Made by a program: the position numbers and the translations under genes. The notes below the pieces were generated by a model. That model worked only from the letters and a program-made list of their open reading frames with translations, had not been told where the DNA came from and searched no databases. DNA of 64,000 bases from Omphiscola glabra (Eukaryota; Mollusca; Gastropoda; Lymnaeidae), in the NCBI GenBank assembly GCA_964017045.1, contig OZ024802.1, positions 8,365,553 through 8,429,552 of the forward strand. The letters are read 5' to 3'. This document shows positions 22,085 to 32,738 of this stretch, piece by piece; positions within the stretch are counted from its first letter, which is position 1, and each line of letters opens with the position of its first letter.

Positions 22085-22330
22085 AAGTTCGGTTAATCGA
22101 TCGTTGGAAAGAATGTTAAGAAGACTACACGCAAACAAACAAAAAAATATCAATATACCTTTCTGCATCTCCTGAAACCACCTGTTTGTACCAGATTCTT
22201 GCTAGTCTAACCACCTGTTTGTACCGGCTTGTTGCTAGTCTAACCACTTGGTTGTACCAGGCTAATTGAGCCAATGAATAGAACCGGGTTGTCGCCACTC
22301 AAACAACATGACTGTACCGACATGCTGATG
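22085..22330. repeat. Short paralogue of the 33-bp array locus
   Basis: GGTTAATCGATCG, ATACCTTTCTGCATC and CTGAAACC match 19290-19385 in the same order. Only 3-4 diverged 33-bp units follow (CTAACCACTTGGTTGTACCA present once), and the segment ends CTCAAACAACATGA as at 20990. It looks like a duplicate that did not expand or kept the ancestral length. Confidence 0.8.
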
Positions 22331-22339
22331 CTCAAACAC

Positions 22340-23350
22340 CTTTATTGTACACGGTTTGTTGTACTTGAGAGATAGGGTTTGACACCGCAACTTTTCTGCA
22401 GTAGTGTGGTGCAAAGAATTCTGGACTTTTGAATTCGGCCGGCTTTGCTTGGTGTTATATTTCATCCCAGAGTCAAAATATCTTCTTTATTTACAATAAA
22501 AAAGTAAAATCTATTTGGATGCTAATGTGCTCAAAATATTATGGCCAGGTTTTTAACTAGATGAATTCAATAGCTGTCTGTTACATGTGGGAATGAATGA
22601 ATGTGTGTAAAAAAAAAATTTACGAAAAGAAGGTAAACGGAAAAAATTATTAATTCTGAAATTCCAATTATCAAATTAACTTTCGTTTTAAGGATTCACA
22701 AATAATCTTCGTCATGTGGGAGACGATAACAAGTTATTTAACAAAATTTCAACATATGAAATAGTGAACAAATTAGGGAGGGAATGTATGAAATAGTGAA
22801 CGGATTAAATAGTGAAGAAATGAAATAGTGAAGTAGGAAATTATAAACATGTCAAATTGGGAACACATCTAAGGATAAAAAAATATTGAACATATGTAAG
22901 GATAAGTCAACAACATCCGCACGAAGCTGAAATTAATAAATATATCATAAAATCAAAATATTATTTTTAATTCTTCCATTAAACAGAGGCCAGGCAGGCT
23001 GGATCAGGTTCAATGCCATACACCGTATGTTGTTTTATCTTCTGAACAGCCTGACTCCCTTTGATGTTGAAAAATCTGTGTTGAACATTAAAGTTTCGAA
23101 ACATGATTATTTTATCTCGTAGCTAGACCAAACAAGTATTTCTTTGAAAACTTCCGCTCGTAGAGCTTAATAGATTCTCGGACACTACTGTTTTTATTCA
23201 GATCAAGCTCCCTTCTGGTCTTGCATGTTTCTGCGCCTTAACTGACCGGCTCGTGGTTCAGAAGAAGTCAAGGTGTAAAGTGATTTCGTTAGATGAACGG
23301 AGGATGCATTACAACTAAGACATTGTTTATTATAAAGCATGTTATATGGG
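22340..23350. other. Unique AT-rich interval, nothing recognised
   Basis: Contains a loose GAAATAGTGAA motif repeated at 22755-22835. No supported gene. Confidence 0.5.
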
Positions 23351-23357
23351 GGACACA

Positions 23358-24330
23358 TCCAAAATTATGGCTGGAGAGATCAGTCAATTATGGCTGGAGA
23401 GTTCAGTCAATTATGGCTGGAGAGTTCAGTCAATTAGGGCTGGAGAGATCAGTCAATTATGGCTGGAGAGATCAGTCAATTATGGCTGGAGAGATCAGTC
23501 AATTAGGGCTGGAGAGATCAGTCAATTATGGCTGGAGAGATCAGTCAATTATGGCTGGAGAGATCAGTCAATTATGGCTAAAGAGATCAGTCAATTATGG
23601 CTGGAGAGATCAGTCAATTATGGCAGGAGAGATCAGGCAATTATGGCTGAAGAGATTATTCAATTATGGCTGGAGAGATCAGTCAATTATGGCTGGAGAG
23701 ATCAGTCAATTATGGCTGGAGAGATCAGTCAATTATGGCTGGAGAGATCAGTCAATTATGGCTGGAGAGATCAGTCAATTATGGCTGGAGAGATCAGTCA
23801 ATTATGGCTGAAGAGATCAGTCAATTATGGCTGGAGGGATCAGTCAATTATGGCTGAAGAGATCAGTCAATTATGGCTGGAGAGATCAGTCAATTATGGC
23901 TGAAGAGATCAGTCAATTATGGCTGGAGAGATCAGTCAATTATGGCTGAAGAGATCAGTCAATTATGGCTGGAGAGATCAGTCAATTATGGCTGGAGAGA
24001 TCAGTCAATTATGACTGAAGAGATCAGTCAATTATGGCTGGAGAGATCAGTCAATTATGGCTGAAGAGATCAGTCAATTATGGCTGGAGAGATCAGTCAA
24101 TTATGGCTGGAGAGATCAGTCAATTATGGCTGAAGAGATCAGTCAATTATGGCTGGAGAGATCAGTCAATTATGGCTGGAGAGATCAGTCAATTATGGCT
24201 GGAGAGATCAGTCAATTATGGCTGGAGAGATCAGTCAATTATGGCTGGAGAGATCAGTCAATTATGGCTGAAGAGATCAGTCAATTATGGCTGAAGAGAT
24301 CAGTCAATTATGGCTGGAGAGATCAGTCAA
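23358..24330. repeat. Minisatellite, 23-bp unit, about 42 copies
   Basis: Unit ATGGCTGGAGAGATCAGTCA plus ATT. Main variants are GCTGAAGAG for GCTGGAGAG and TAGGGCT at the 5' edge. The GGA and GAA types alternate irregularly in the 3' half. Confidence 0.97.
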
Positions 24331-24390
24331 TTTTTCAATCCTTTATATTAACTTTGCTTTCGTTTTGGTTTTTTTTTTTGCTGGCACATA
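24331..24390 (+). mobile_element. Family B fragment
   Basis: ATCCTTTATATTAACTTTG, a TTTTGGTTTTT string and GCTGGCACATA match the 5' part of family B copies at 1960 and 29840. The following 24-bp array grows from the next family B block. Confidence 0.6.
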
Positions 24391-24721
24391 ACCTCATTGC
24401 CGATGACAAACATAGCCTCATTGCCGATGACAAACATAGCCTCATTGCCGATGACAAACATAGCCTCATTGCCGATGACAAACATAGCCTCATTGCCGAT
24501 GACAAACATAGCCTCATTGCTGATGACAAACGTAGCCTCATTGCCGATGACAAACATAGCCTCATTGCCGATGACAAACATAGCCTCATTGCCGATGACA
24601 AACATAGCCTCATTGCCGATGACAAACACAGCCTCATTGCCGATGACAAACATAGCCTCATTGCCGATGACAAACACAGCCTCATTGCCGATGACAAACA
24701 TAGCCTCATTTCCGATGACTT
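24391..24721. repeat. Minisatellite, 24-bp unit, about 14 copies, inside family B
   Basis: Unit CCTCATTGCCGATGACAAAC plus ATAG. The core matches CTCGTTGCCGATGACAA of family B copy 1 at about 2080-2100, so the unit came from the dispersed element. Few substitutions. Confidence 0.95.
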
Positions 24722-24816
24722 TGTTTTCTAACGTTGTTTAATTTTTTGTATGTGGATGCTTAGAGCGTATTAATTCTTTAAAGGTGTTTTAGAGAGTCGT
24801 TGGATGAGGTGTAAGA

Positions 24817-26462
24817 GGTATGAGAACGAGGTACAGAGTATGAGAACGAGGTACAGAGTATGAGAACGAGGTACAGAGTATGAGAACGAGGTACAGAGTA
24901 TGAGAACGAGGTACAGAGTATGAGAACGAGGTACAGAGTATGAGAACGAGGTACAGAGTATGAGAACGAGGTACAGAGTATGAGAACGAGGTACAGAGTA
25001 TGAGAACGAGGTACAGAGTATGAGAACGAGGTACAGAGTATGAGAACGAGGTACAGAGTATGAGAACGAGGTACAGAGTATGAGAACGAGGTACGGAGTA
25101 TGAGAACGAGGTACGGAGTATGAAAACGAGGTACAGAGTATGAGAACGAGGTACAGAGTATGAGAACGAGGTACAGAGTATGAGAACGAGGTACAGAGTA
25201 TGAGAACGATGTACAGAGTATGAGAACGAGGTACGGAGTATGAGAACGATGTACAGAGTATGAGAACGAGGTACAGAGTATGAGAACGATGTACAGAGTA
25301 TGAGAACGAGGTACAGAGTATGAGAACGAGGTACAGAGTATGAGAACGAGGTACAGAGTATGAGAACGATGTACGGAGTATGAGAACGAGGTACAGAGTA
25401 TGAGAACGATGTACAGAGTATGAGAACGAGGTACAGAGTATGAGAACGATGTACAGAGTATGAGAACGAGGTACAGAGTATGAGAACGAGGTACAGAGTA
25501 TGAGAACGAGGTACAGAGTATGAGAACGAGGTACAGAGTATGAGAACGAGGCACAGAGTATGAGAACGAGGCACAGAGTATGAGAACGAGGCACAGAGTA
25601 TGAGAACGAGGTACAGAGTATGAGAACGAGGTACAGAGTATGAGAACGAGGTACGGAGTATGAGAACGAGGTACGGAGTATGAGAACGAGGCACGGAGTA
25701 TGAGAACGAGGCACAGAGTATGAGAACGAGGTACAGAGTATGAGAACGAGGTACAGAGTATGAGAACGAGGTACGGAGTATGAGAACGAGGTACAGAGTA
25801 TGAGAACGAGGTACAGAGTATGAGAACGAGGTACGGAGTATGAGAACGAGGCACAGAGTATGAGAACGAGGTACAGAGTATGAGAACGAGTTACAGAGTA
25901 TGAGAACGAGGTACAGAGTATGAGAACGATGTACGGAGTATGAGAACGATGTACAGAGTATGAGAACGAAGTACAGAGTATGAGAACGATGTACAGAGTA
26001 TGAGAACGAGGTACAGAGTATGAGAACGATGTACAGAGTATGAGAACGAGGTACAGAGTATGAGAACGATGTACAGAGTATGAGAACGAGGTACAGAGTA
26101 TGAGAACGATGTACAGAGTATGAGAACGAGGTACAGAGTATGAGAACGATGTACAGAGTATGAGAACGAGGTACAGAGTATGAGAACGAGGTACAGAGTA
26201 TGAGAACGAGGTACAGAGTATGAGAACGAGGTACGGAGTATGAGAACGAGGCACGGAGTATGAGAACGAGGCACAGAGTATGAGAACGAGGCACAGAGTA
26301 TGAGAACGAGGCACAGAGTATGAGAACGAGGTACAGAGTATGAGAACGAGGTACGGAGTATGAGAACGAGGTACAGAGTATGAGAACGAGGTACAGAGTA
26401 TGAGAACGAGGTACAGAGTATGAGAACGAGGTACAGAGTATGAGAACGAGGTATGGAGTATG
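24817..26462. repeat. Minisatellite, 20-bp unit, about 82 copies without indels
   Basis: Unit TATGAGAACGAGGTACAGAG, in strict 20-bp register for 1.64 kb. Variation is nearly confined to three sites (GAG/GAT, GTAC/GCAC, ACAG/ACGG), and runs of variants recur, for example the GCACAG-rich blocks near 25550 and 26260. The unit lacks stops in three minus frames, giving artefact frames up to 574 codons. Confidence 0.97.
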
Positions 26463-26500
26463 AAAACATAGTGCATAGAGTATGTGCAAGAACAATAAGT

Positions 26501-26905
26501 CAGTTATTCCCAAAGTGGTCTATATCGACCCCCAGGAGTCGACGACAACTTGCAAGGAGCCCATGTCAGCGAGAGAAAAAATTGTGGGTCCATGAAATGA
26601 AAATAGGGGTCAACGATAATGGATCTCATCTAAGCAGGTCGTGACTTCTATTTTGGCATTCCATGAATGGAATAATTCACATACACAGATAGTACCTATT
26701 TACTTGCATATATTACCGTATAATATAAAGACATATATCTTCTTATATAAATAATTAAAGTTCCTATGAAGTAAAAATTTTAAAAACATTAAACTGTTTA
26801 AGAATTATTATAAACTTGCTGGTAATATCAGGTAAGCAGGGGGTCTACACAAAACCAAAAAACATGGCAAGTGGTCTACGAGACAAAAACGTTTGGGGAC
26901 ATCTG
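26501..26905. mobile_element. hAT-like MITE, degenerate
   Basis: Starts CAGTTATTCCCAAAGTGGTC and ends AACGTTTGGGGACATCTG, inverted copies of a CAGTGGTTCCCAAA-type terminus with GTCTAC/GTAGAC inside. The interior is AT-rich and non-coding. The flanking octamers do not match. It starts 38 bases after the 20-bp array. Confidence 0.5.
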
Positions 26906-27229
26906 GTGTAGAGGGTCGCGATGACATGGACCGCATACCCAAAGGGGCAGTAAATCAGTGCATGCCTTTCCCGCCTGATGTTATGATCATATGGAGACGA
27001 AGTGGTACGTTCACGTGAAATATTCGCACAGATGTGAAAATATGTCGCACATTTTGGCGGTTGTGGTGTTAGACAAGAATGTTAATACTGTTAGATAAAA
27101 ATAGGACGGTTTCCAAAAGTATGCCCTTTGACGGAGCTTTGTAAGGTTAACGTGTCAGAACAAGTGGCGACACTAAGGGTTGCGGGCTGCACCGGGTGAC
27201 ATCATCACGGTGATTTTTCCTTTAGATCT

Positions 27230-27440
27230 GTGGTAACGCACTTAGCCGGTCATTGTAGCTTAAGTTTGTGACGCACGTTTTCGCGGTCTGCAGAGTTTGC
27301 CGCTATCGGATGAACGGAGTGATCTGGTGGGTACATAAGCACCATGAGCGCTTTGAGATAGGACGGCGCCGGGTCATGCAAGCAGCGGTAGCACAGAGTT
27401 GCAATTATGTACTCTATGCGAGCGCGGACCGGCAGCAAAT
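27230..27440 (-). mobile_element. LINE reverse-transcriptase C-terminal fragment
   Basis: The minus strand reads LPVRARIEYIIATLCYRCLH then DPAPSYLKALM. This is the LPVxxRIxYKixtLxYkclhgxAPxYLxdL block found near the C-terminus of CR1/L2/Rex-like elements. It runs on with a degraded HPIAANSADRENVRHKL segment. A short orphan fragment. Confidence 0.7.
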
Positions 27441-27798
27441 GCAGCTCTCTCAGAAGTGTTTTAGCATGGTCAAATGTGCGTTTGCGCAGAACAATCCAAT
27501 GTGTTCAAATAAAACATCATATCTATGAGTGGTAACAGAACAGAAAGAAGATAATCTCTCAGGAGTGTCAGAAATTTTTTTAACATGCTCCATCTTCAGC
27601 AAAAGAATGTTGACCATACACGTTAAGCGAAGGATCCGTACAGCCACAAAAAAATACTTCTTGTTATTACTTTTCAATAGGTCTGGTAAGCCTCCATCAG
27701 TTCCAGAAGTTGTGGCGACCTCGTCGTGACCTTGACCTTGGCACGTCATCATTTTCACAACCTTCCAGTTCGTGTTATGATGCCAGAACTAAAGGTCT

Positions 27799-28005
27799 TC
27801 AGATTTGCCATAACTTTTTAAACGGGAAAAATTCTTGGAACACTTCCTTTAATTCTACTTTACCATGGTGGATTGTGACAACGTAGATCAACTCAGACGC
27901 CTGGTCTGTGAGAGATACGTCTGGTGTGCTGTCCAATACCATTCTAAAATACCTGGCACACTTTACACCGACGACAAGCTCATCGTTCACATGTGTCATT
28001 TGCAA
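27799..28005 (-). pseudogene. DUF4371-type (hAT-related) transposase fragment
   Basis: A 68-codon minus-strand frame contains ARYFRMVLDSTPDVSLTDQ then IYVVTIHHGKVELKEVFQEF. The pattern YFsivvDSTPDvShtDQl, then a few strands, then EhFl corresponds to the DUF4371 / TTF-zinc-finger family (hAT-like transposases and their ZMYM-like derivatives). Only this stretch remains, so it is a fossil. The 5' start is arbitrary. Confidence 0.55.
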
Positions 28006-28049
28006 GAAAATTTATAAATGCATGCTGGGTTCTGTGTGTGCAAGAGAAG

Positions 28050-28270
28050 ATACAGATTCGTTAAGTGTGCATCTGAGCCGTACAAATTAGCTAAGTGTAC
28101 ATTTGAGGCGTACAGATGTGTTAATCGTAAATGTAAGCCGTACAGGTGTGTGAAGCGTAAATGTGAGCCGTACAGATGTGTTAAGCGTAAATGTGAGCCG
28201 TACAATGTAGGCGGTACAGATGTGTTAATCGTACATGTAAGCCGTACAGATGTGTTAAGCATGCATTTGA
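28050..28270. repeat. 30-bp tandem repeat, about 7 copies
   Basis: Unit TGTGAGCCGTACAGATGTGT plus TAAGCGTAAA, diverged at both edges, with a 15-bp partial duplication at 28205-28220. One frame gives a Cys/Lys/Arg-rich translation of 95 codons, considered fortuitous. Confidence 0.9.
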
Positions 28271-28324
28271 GCCGTTTCGGTCTGATGACTATGTCAAATA
28301 TATAGAAATATATATTCAAATATA

Positions 28325-28635
28325 TAGAATATGACCAAGTCAAATATATAAGAAATTATGGCCATGTCAAGTATATAAGAAAATATGACCATGTCAAGTT
28401 TATAAGAAATATGGCCATGTCAAGTTTATAAGAAATATGGCCATGTAAAGTATATAAGAAAATATGACCATGTCAAGTATATAAAACATTATGGCCATAT
28501 CAAGTTTATAAGAAATATGGCCATGTCAAGTTTATAAGAAATATGGCCATGTCAAGTACATAACAAAATATGGCCATGTCAAGTATATACGAAATTATGA
28601 CCATGTCAAGTATATAAGAAATTACGGCCATGTCC
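28325..28635. repeat. 28-29-bp tandem repeat, about 11 copies
   Basis: Unit ATATAAGAAATATGGCCATG plus TCAAGT, with GACCATG and TTTATAAG variants. It abuts the previous array with an unrelated unit. Confidence 0.9.
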
Positions 28636-28780
28636 ATCTCAGCCTTGGGCGACCGGTGAGCCGTCTGCCCCTAGGTTTCTTCCTGTATTTCCCTTTTGCT
28701 GCTCTACAATCTGGCATCCTTTCAATGTGTCCCGCCCAGCCCACTCTGTTCTTGTTGTGACTATCACCCTACCTCTTGAA
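28625..28780 (-). mobile_element. LINE C-terminal fragment
   Basis: GACCGGTGAGCCGTCTGCCC and CAATGTGTCCCGCCC match 4885-4975. Minus-strand translation contains KPRGRRLTGRPRLRW after a MPDCRAAKGKY-like segment. It starts exactly where the 28-bp array ends. Confidence 0.7.
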
Positions 28781-28789
28781 ATTTTATTT

Positions 28790-29815
28790 GCTTTCGCTTC
28801 TTTTTTTAATATTTCGGAGACGATCCATTTTAAAAGATAGGGCAGGTAAATATTAAAAGTCAACATTCGGAATGATCTGCCAATAAATTAGAAGAAGACC
28901 TTCCCATAGAACACGTCCGAGTCATCAGTATCAAATTCTTACTCTGCCCACGCAAAGACCATGTGCAAGTAATTTCTGTTTAAAGTTATCGACATTTATA
29001 GTTGTTCCATGGGTATGCTATTAAAACAACTTTGCACAAATTTTTTTTTTAGTTTCCTTTCAAAGTGTAAATTAAATCATGATTGAGTCAACGTGATTGA
29101 AACTTCGAGAGAATACCTATGTATTTCGAGATTAAAATCTGGTAAATGTGTAGTTATGTGTCCGCGTTTTTTACCATGACGAATAAAAAGTTTTTAAAAA
29201 TGAAAAAATGATCTAAATCTATCCCTCACCCTAACCTGAACCCTAAATTCCTCCCTAACCCGGTTTTGACCCTCTCCCTAACAGGGTTTTGACCCTCTCC
29301 CTAACGCAAATGACGCCACGGACACACAACTACACATCAGCCTAAAATCTTATAATTGCCATACAATTTCAATCCGGTCTGAGCTTTACAATTATCCATC
29401 TATTCTTTTATCGTCGTGTTTGAGCACTGCACTATGGAAATAATTCTCTCTCGGATATTTAAATAGACTCGCCCTAGGCTTCTTTTTTAAAAAAGAGGAT
29501 TGCATGCAAATTGCAATTTGTTCCACTGTTTAGTAAAAAAACAACTAACTAAAACGTTTGAAAGCTAACAACCCATGGTATGTCTTCAATGAAATAAATC
29601 TGAGTCCCTTTCAGTTAGAAATTGTTACTATTGGATTTAAAGTTAAAAATTATGCTTTGAATTTCACGACAAATACATTTGTATCGAAATATCTTTGACT
29701 CTGGACAATAATGAGAAATATGTATCTAAGGAGCAAGCTAAAACAAGCTGGGGGAAAAATTGTGTTCCTATTTTATAATTTTTATAATAAGATTGTATTA
29801 TAACAGTGTTTTTGT
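28790..29815. other. AT-rich interval, nothing recognised
   Basis: Includes CCCTAAC-containing text at 29222-29305 (a TTTTGACCCTCTCCCTAAC motif twice), which is not a telomeric array. No gene seen. Confidence 0.5.
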
Positions 29816-29819
29816 AAGG

Positions 29820-30440
29820 TGAACGATTTCCTTTTGAGATCCTTTATAGTAACTTCGTTTTTGATCGTGTTTGGCTGGCTGGCAAAAATCTTCGGATAGC
29901 TAATTGACCCACTTCCCGTCAGCTTATCGAGCTGAAACTTGGCACATAGACTCGTTGCCTATGAAGATAATAATGAAGTTTATTTGAGAAATTTGAGAAA
30001 TCACGCTTCATTCCCAAAGGCTCGAAGCGCGTTACAAGGTTCGATGTTCGAGAGGCATCACTGCTGCCAGTTAGGCGCATGTGAACTCCATCTCCCCATC
30101 TCCTGGGTTTGAATTCAGAGTTGCCTTCTCTTAGATGAGTTGCCGTCCAAGGTTAACGAGTCCCATCCACCCGGGAGTTGCCGATGATGGAAATATGATA
30201 GCCCTGATTTCGTGAAAATAAAGTTCCCCCGTAACTGCGCTAAATGAGACTAAATGAGACTATATGAGACTAAATGGTTATTGTCATTCCCTCTTGACTT
30301 TAGTTTTCCTTCGTCAAAATTAAAAATAATAAAACTACTGCGAGTGCCTTTGGTGCGTAATATTTGCTTTTTTCTTTTTTCTAAAATAGTTGTCGAAATA
30401 AAACTGAAGAAGGTTAGCGGGTGGGTCATTAGCATATTTC
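29820..30440 (+). mobile_element. Family B copy 2, with a nested insertion
   Basis: Shares ATCCTTTAT, CTAATTGACCCACTTCC, TTATCGAGCTGAAACTTGG, ACTGCGCTAAATGAG and GGTGCGTAATATTTGC with copy 1. Where copy 1 has the 25-bp array, this copy has only three TAAATGAGAC units. About 220 bases (roughly 29965-30180) unrelated to copy 1 are inserted after CGTTGCCTATGA and end before GTTGCCGATGA, possibly a target duplication around a SINE-like insert (it includes CCCAAAGGCTCGAAGCGCG). Confidence 0.7.
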
Positions 30441-30449
30441 TATAAAATA

Positions 30450-30880
30450 CATTAATTTTTAAAAAATCCATTCAAAGGATTTATACGAACAACGTTTGTA
30501 CTGGTTCTTTAATTAGAAATAGTTTTAATTGTTAAATTTTGTGTTCGTGTTTTCTTACTCAAACACTTAAACATTAGATTTCTTGCAACATCTCCTCCAT
30601 GACTCTGATTTTTTTTTTTAACTTTTGGATCAACTGAGCAGATTAGGACAAATCACTGGAGAACGATTTCTTTCAGTGATTCGCCAAAACGGTCCCCAAA
30701 TGTGTAGATTAATTCATCACATCCAAAAGACAAACATGCGAATTCTATTTTGTTTCAAAGGTATTTAATTGGGGACGGGGTGGGGTAAGGTGGGGTGGGG
30801 TGCACGCTGAGTACATTAATCCCCTCCCCCCGCCATACCCCGAGATCTCTTGAGTAAACGATATCAGTCGACATCGTTTA
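30450..30880. other. Interval without gene
   Basis: AT-rich, then a GGGGTGGGGT-rich patch at 30770-30840. Nothing else recognised. Confidence 0.5.
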
Positions 30881-30889
30881 CATGGCCAG

Positions 30890-31070
30890 TTGTGAGAGCA
30901 CTGCTGTACTACGGCCAGATCTGAGAGCACTGCTCTACTACGTTCAGATCTGAGAGCACTTTTCTACAAGGGCCAGATCTCAGAGCACTGCTCTATAACG
31001 ACCAGATCTGAGCGCACTTTTCTATTATGGCCAGATCTGAGAGCACTGCTGTAATACGACCAGATCTTTG
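30890..31070. repeat. About 29-30-bp tandem repeat, 6 copies
   Basis: Unit GGCCAGATCTGAGAGCACTG plus CTCTACTAC, with several substitutions per copy (an older array). AGATCT is a recurrent palindrome. Confidence 0.9.
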
Positions 31071-31399
31071 GTAAATCCAGCCGGGCAGAGTTGTATCGAT
31101 TTAACACAATGCCTGTCCTATAGAATGAGACGTGTTGAGTATTGGAAAGTCAGAGGAACAGACCCGACAGCACTGCAAAACGTCAACACAAACACATCTG
31201 ATTGCACGCGAAAACCCTAATCGCGGTATTGGTTTGACAGTGGATCTCAATCATTTTCTTCAAAGATATCTTTTTTTCAAAGCTTGTTTTAAGTACGACT
31301 GATTTTTTAAAAATATATGTGTATGGAATATTTCATATTGTTAATTTATTGAAACTAATGTTGATTGATGAACCAAAAAGTTTAGGGAATTGTGATTGG

Positions 31400-31626
31400 A
31401 TCAGACTCAGTGAGATCAAGTCGAAGTCAGTGGGATCAAATCGAAGTCAGTGGGATCAAATCGAAGTCATTGGGATCAAATCGAAGTCAGTGGGATCAAA
31501 TCGAAGTCAGTGGGATCAAATCGAATTCAGTTGGATCAAATCGAAGTCAGTGGGATCAAATCGAAGTCAGTGAGATCAAATCGAAGTCAGTGAGATCAAA
31601 TCGAAGTCAGTGAGATCAAATCGAAG
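31400..31626. repeat. 20-bp minisatellite, about 11 copies
   Basis: Unit TCAAATCGAAGTCAGTGGGA, with GTGAGA in the 3' copies. Confidence 0.95.
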
Positions 31627-32049
31627 ACACGAAGCTCTGTAGAGAGTACAATATCCGCAGATAGGTAACATAATGGGTTCTGTGTATGGGGGTCCATTCA
31701 AAGAAGACTTTATACGCGGGCTAGTTTGGGGGGGGGGGGTGTAGGGCAGATAAGACTATGCATAACGATAAATAATAGAGATAGTTAAATGCAGATAGTA
31801 ATATGTACTTATAACGGGAGTGGGGAATGCTGTGAAGAATATTTGGTTTGGACGGTGCAGAGCCTAAGGACATATCTGATAAATTCAAATGATTTATATA
31901 GAAATAAATTAGTTAGCAAAATTAAATAAGATAAGATACTCGGACAATCGAAGATTACTATACAACTGCGTAAGGTTAGAATGGATGGTGGATATGAGGC
32001 AAATATCATGGAGATAAAAAGATGGCAAAAGAGCTCTTGCTTTGCAACT

Positions 32050-32250
32050 CTAGGAAGACGTAAAGAGACAGAGAGAGGAAGAGGTAGAGAGAGAGGGTGA
32101 GAGAGAGAGAAAGAGAGAGAGAGAGGGAGAGGCGGAGTTTATTTGGAACTCTAGGCAAACAGAAAGAGAAAGAGAGAGAGAGAGAGAGCGTGAGCGAACA
32201 GAGAAAGAAAAGAGAGAGAGAGAAAGGAGAGAGAAAGGAGGATGGAGTAT
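32050..32250. repeat. GA-rich microsatellite
   Basis: GAGAGA tracts interrupted by AGGCGGAG and ACTCTAGGCAAACAGAAAG. The interruption is duplicated about 110 bases apart. Confidence 0.9.
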
Positions 32251-32327
32251 TTTAACACTAGGCGAACACAGAAAGAGTTACAATAATCAGAATGTCAAGT
32301 TTTTCTTCTTTCGTATGGTTCAGAAAG

Positions 32328-32514
32328 ATGGCGGACTGTCTACTACATATCTCCAAGCTGAGTTTGTCCGTCTCTGTGTATCTTCTTGGCCAAAACGTCC
32401 ACTTTTGTGTTGCCCTTCTTCTGGTTTACCTCTACCTTGTGTATACCTCCAATCAGAATGTGCTAAGATACAAGAGCTGGAGTAACAATGGTGGCAGGTG
32501 TAAGGCATCTAAAG
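32328..32514 (+). CDS. Possible first exon of a membrane protein
   Basis: ATG in good context (AAGATGG). 62 codons plus one base are open to a strong donor CTAAAG|GTGAGA. Translation starts MADCLLHISKLSLSVSVY, followed by a hydrophobic stretch (residues about 22-38, with VHFCVALLLVYLYLVY) and a polar SNQNVLRYKSWSNNGG segment. A short cytosolic part, one membrane helix and a polar stem would suit a type II membrane protein such as a Golgi enzyme, but that is inference. No further exon is identified. A 17-base G run follows in the putative intron. Confidence 0.3.
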
Positions 32515-32738
32515 GTGAGAAGCACCGGAAGCAGTCGGGGGGGGGGGGGGGGGGGGCAGGGGCGATTGACGTGAAAAGGTAGTTAAGTGATTTATTTTAT
32601 CAGACGGCTCTGTCTTGACCTGATGGGGTATCCTATAAAATATCACAGACAAAACTTATTTTTTATAGCACTTGTTTTATAACCAGCAGGTATACTTGCA
32701 CTTCGATGAAGACGAAGTTTGTAAAACTTGTTGTGGAA

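Noticed and set aside
24770..26513. Three overlapping minus-strand frames of 358-574 codons
   Set aside because: The stop-free 20-bp unit opens three frames at once, which real coding would not do. Artefact of the array.
28018..28305. Cys/Lys-rich 95-codon frame that looks like a secreted peptide
   Set aside because: It is the translation of a 30-bp array, lacks a signal peptide and overlaps open frames on the other strand.
29222..29305. CCCTAAC strings suggesting an interstitial telomere
   Set aside because: Only scattered copies separated by TTTTGACCCTCT text; not a tandem TTAGGG array.
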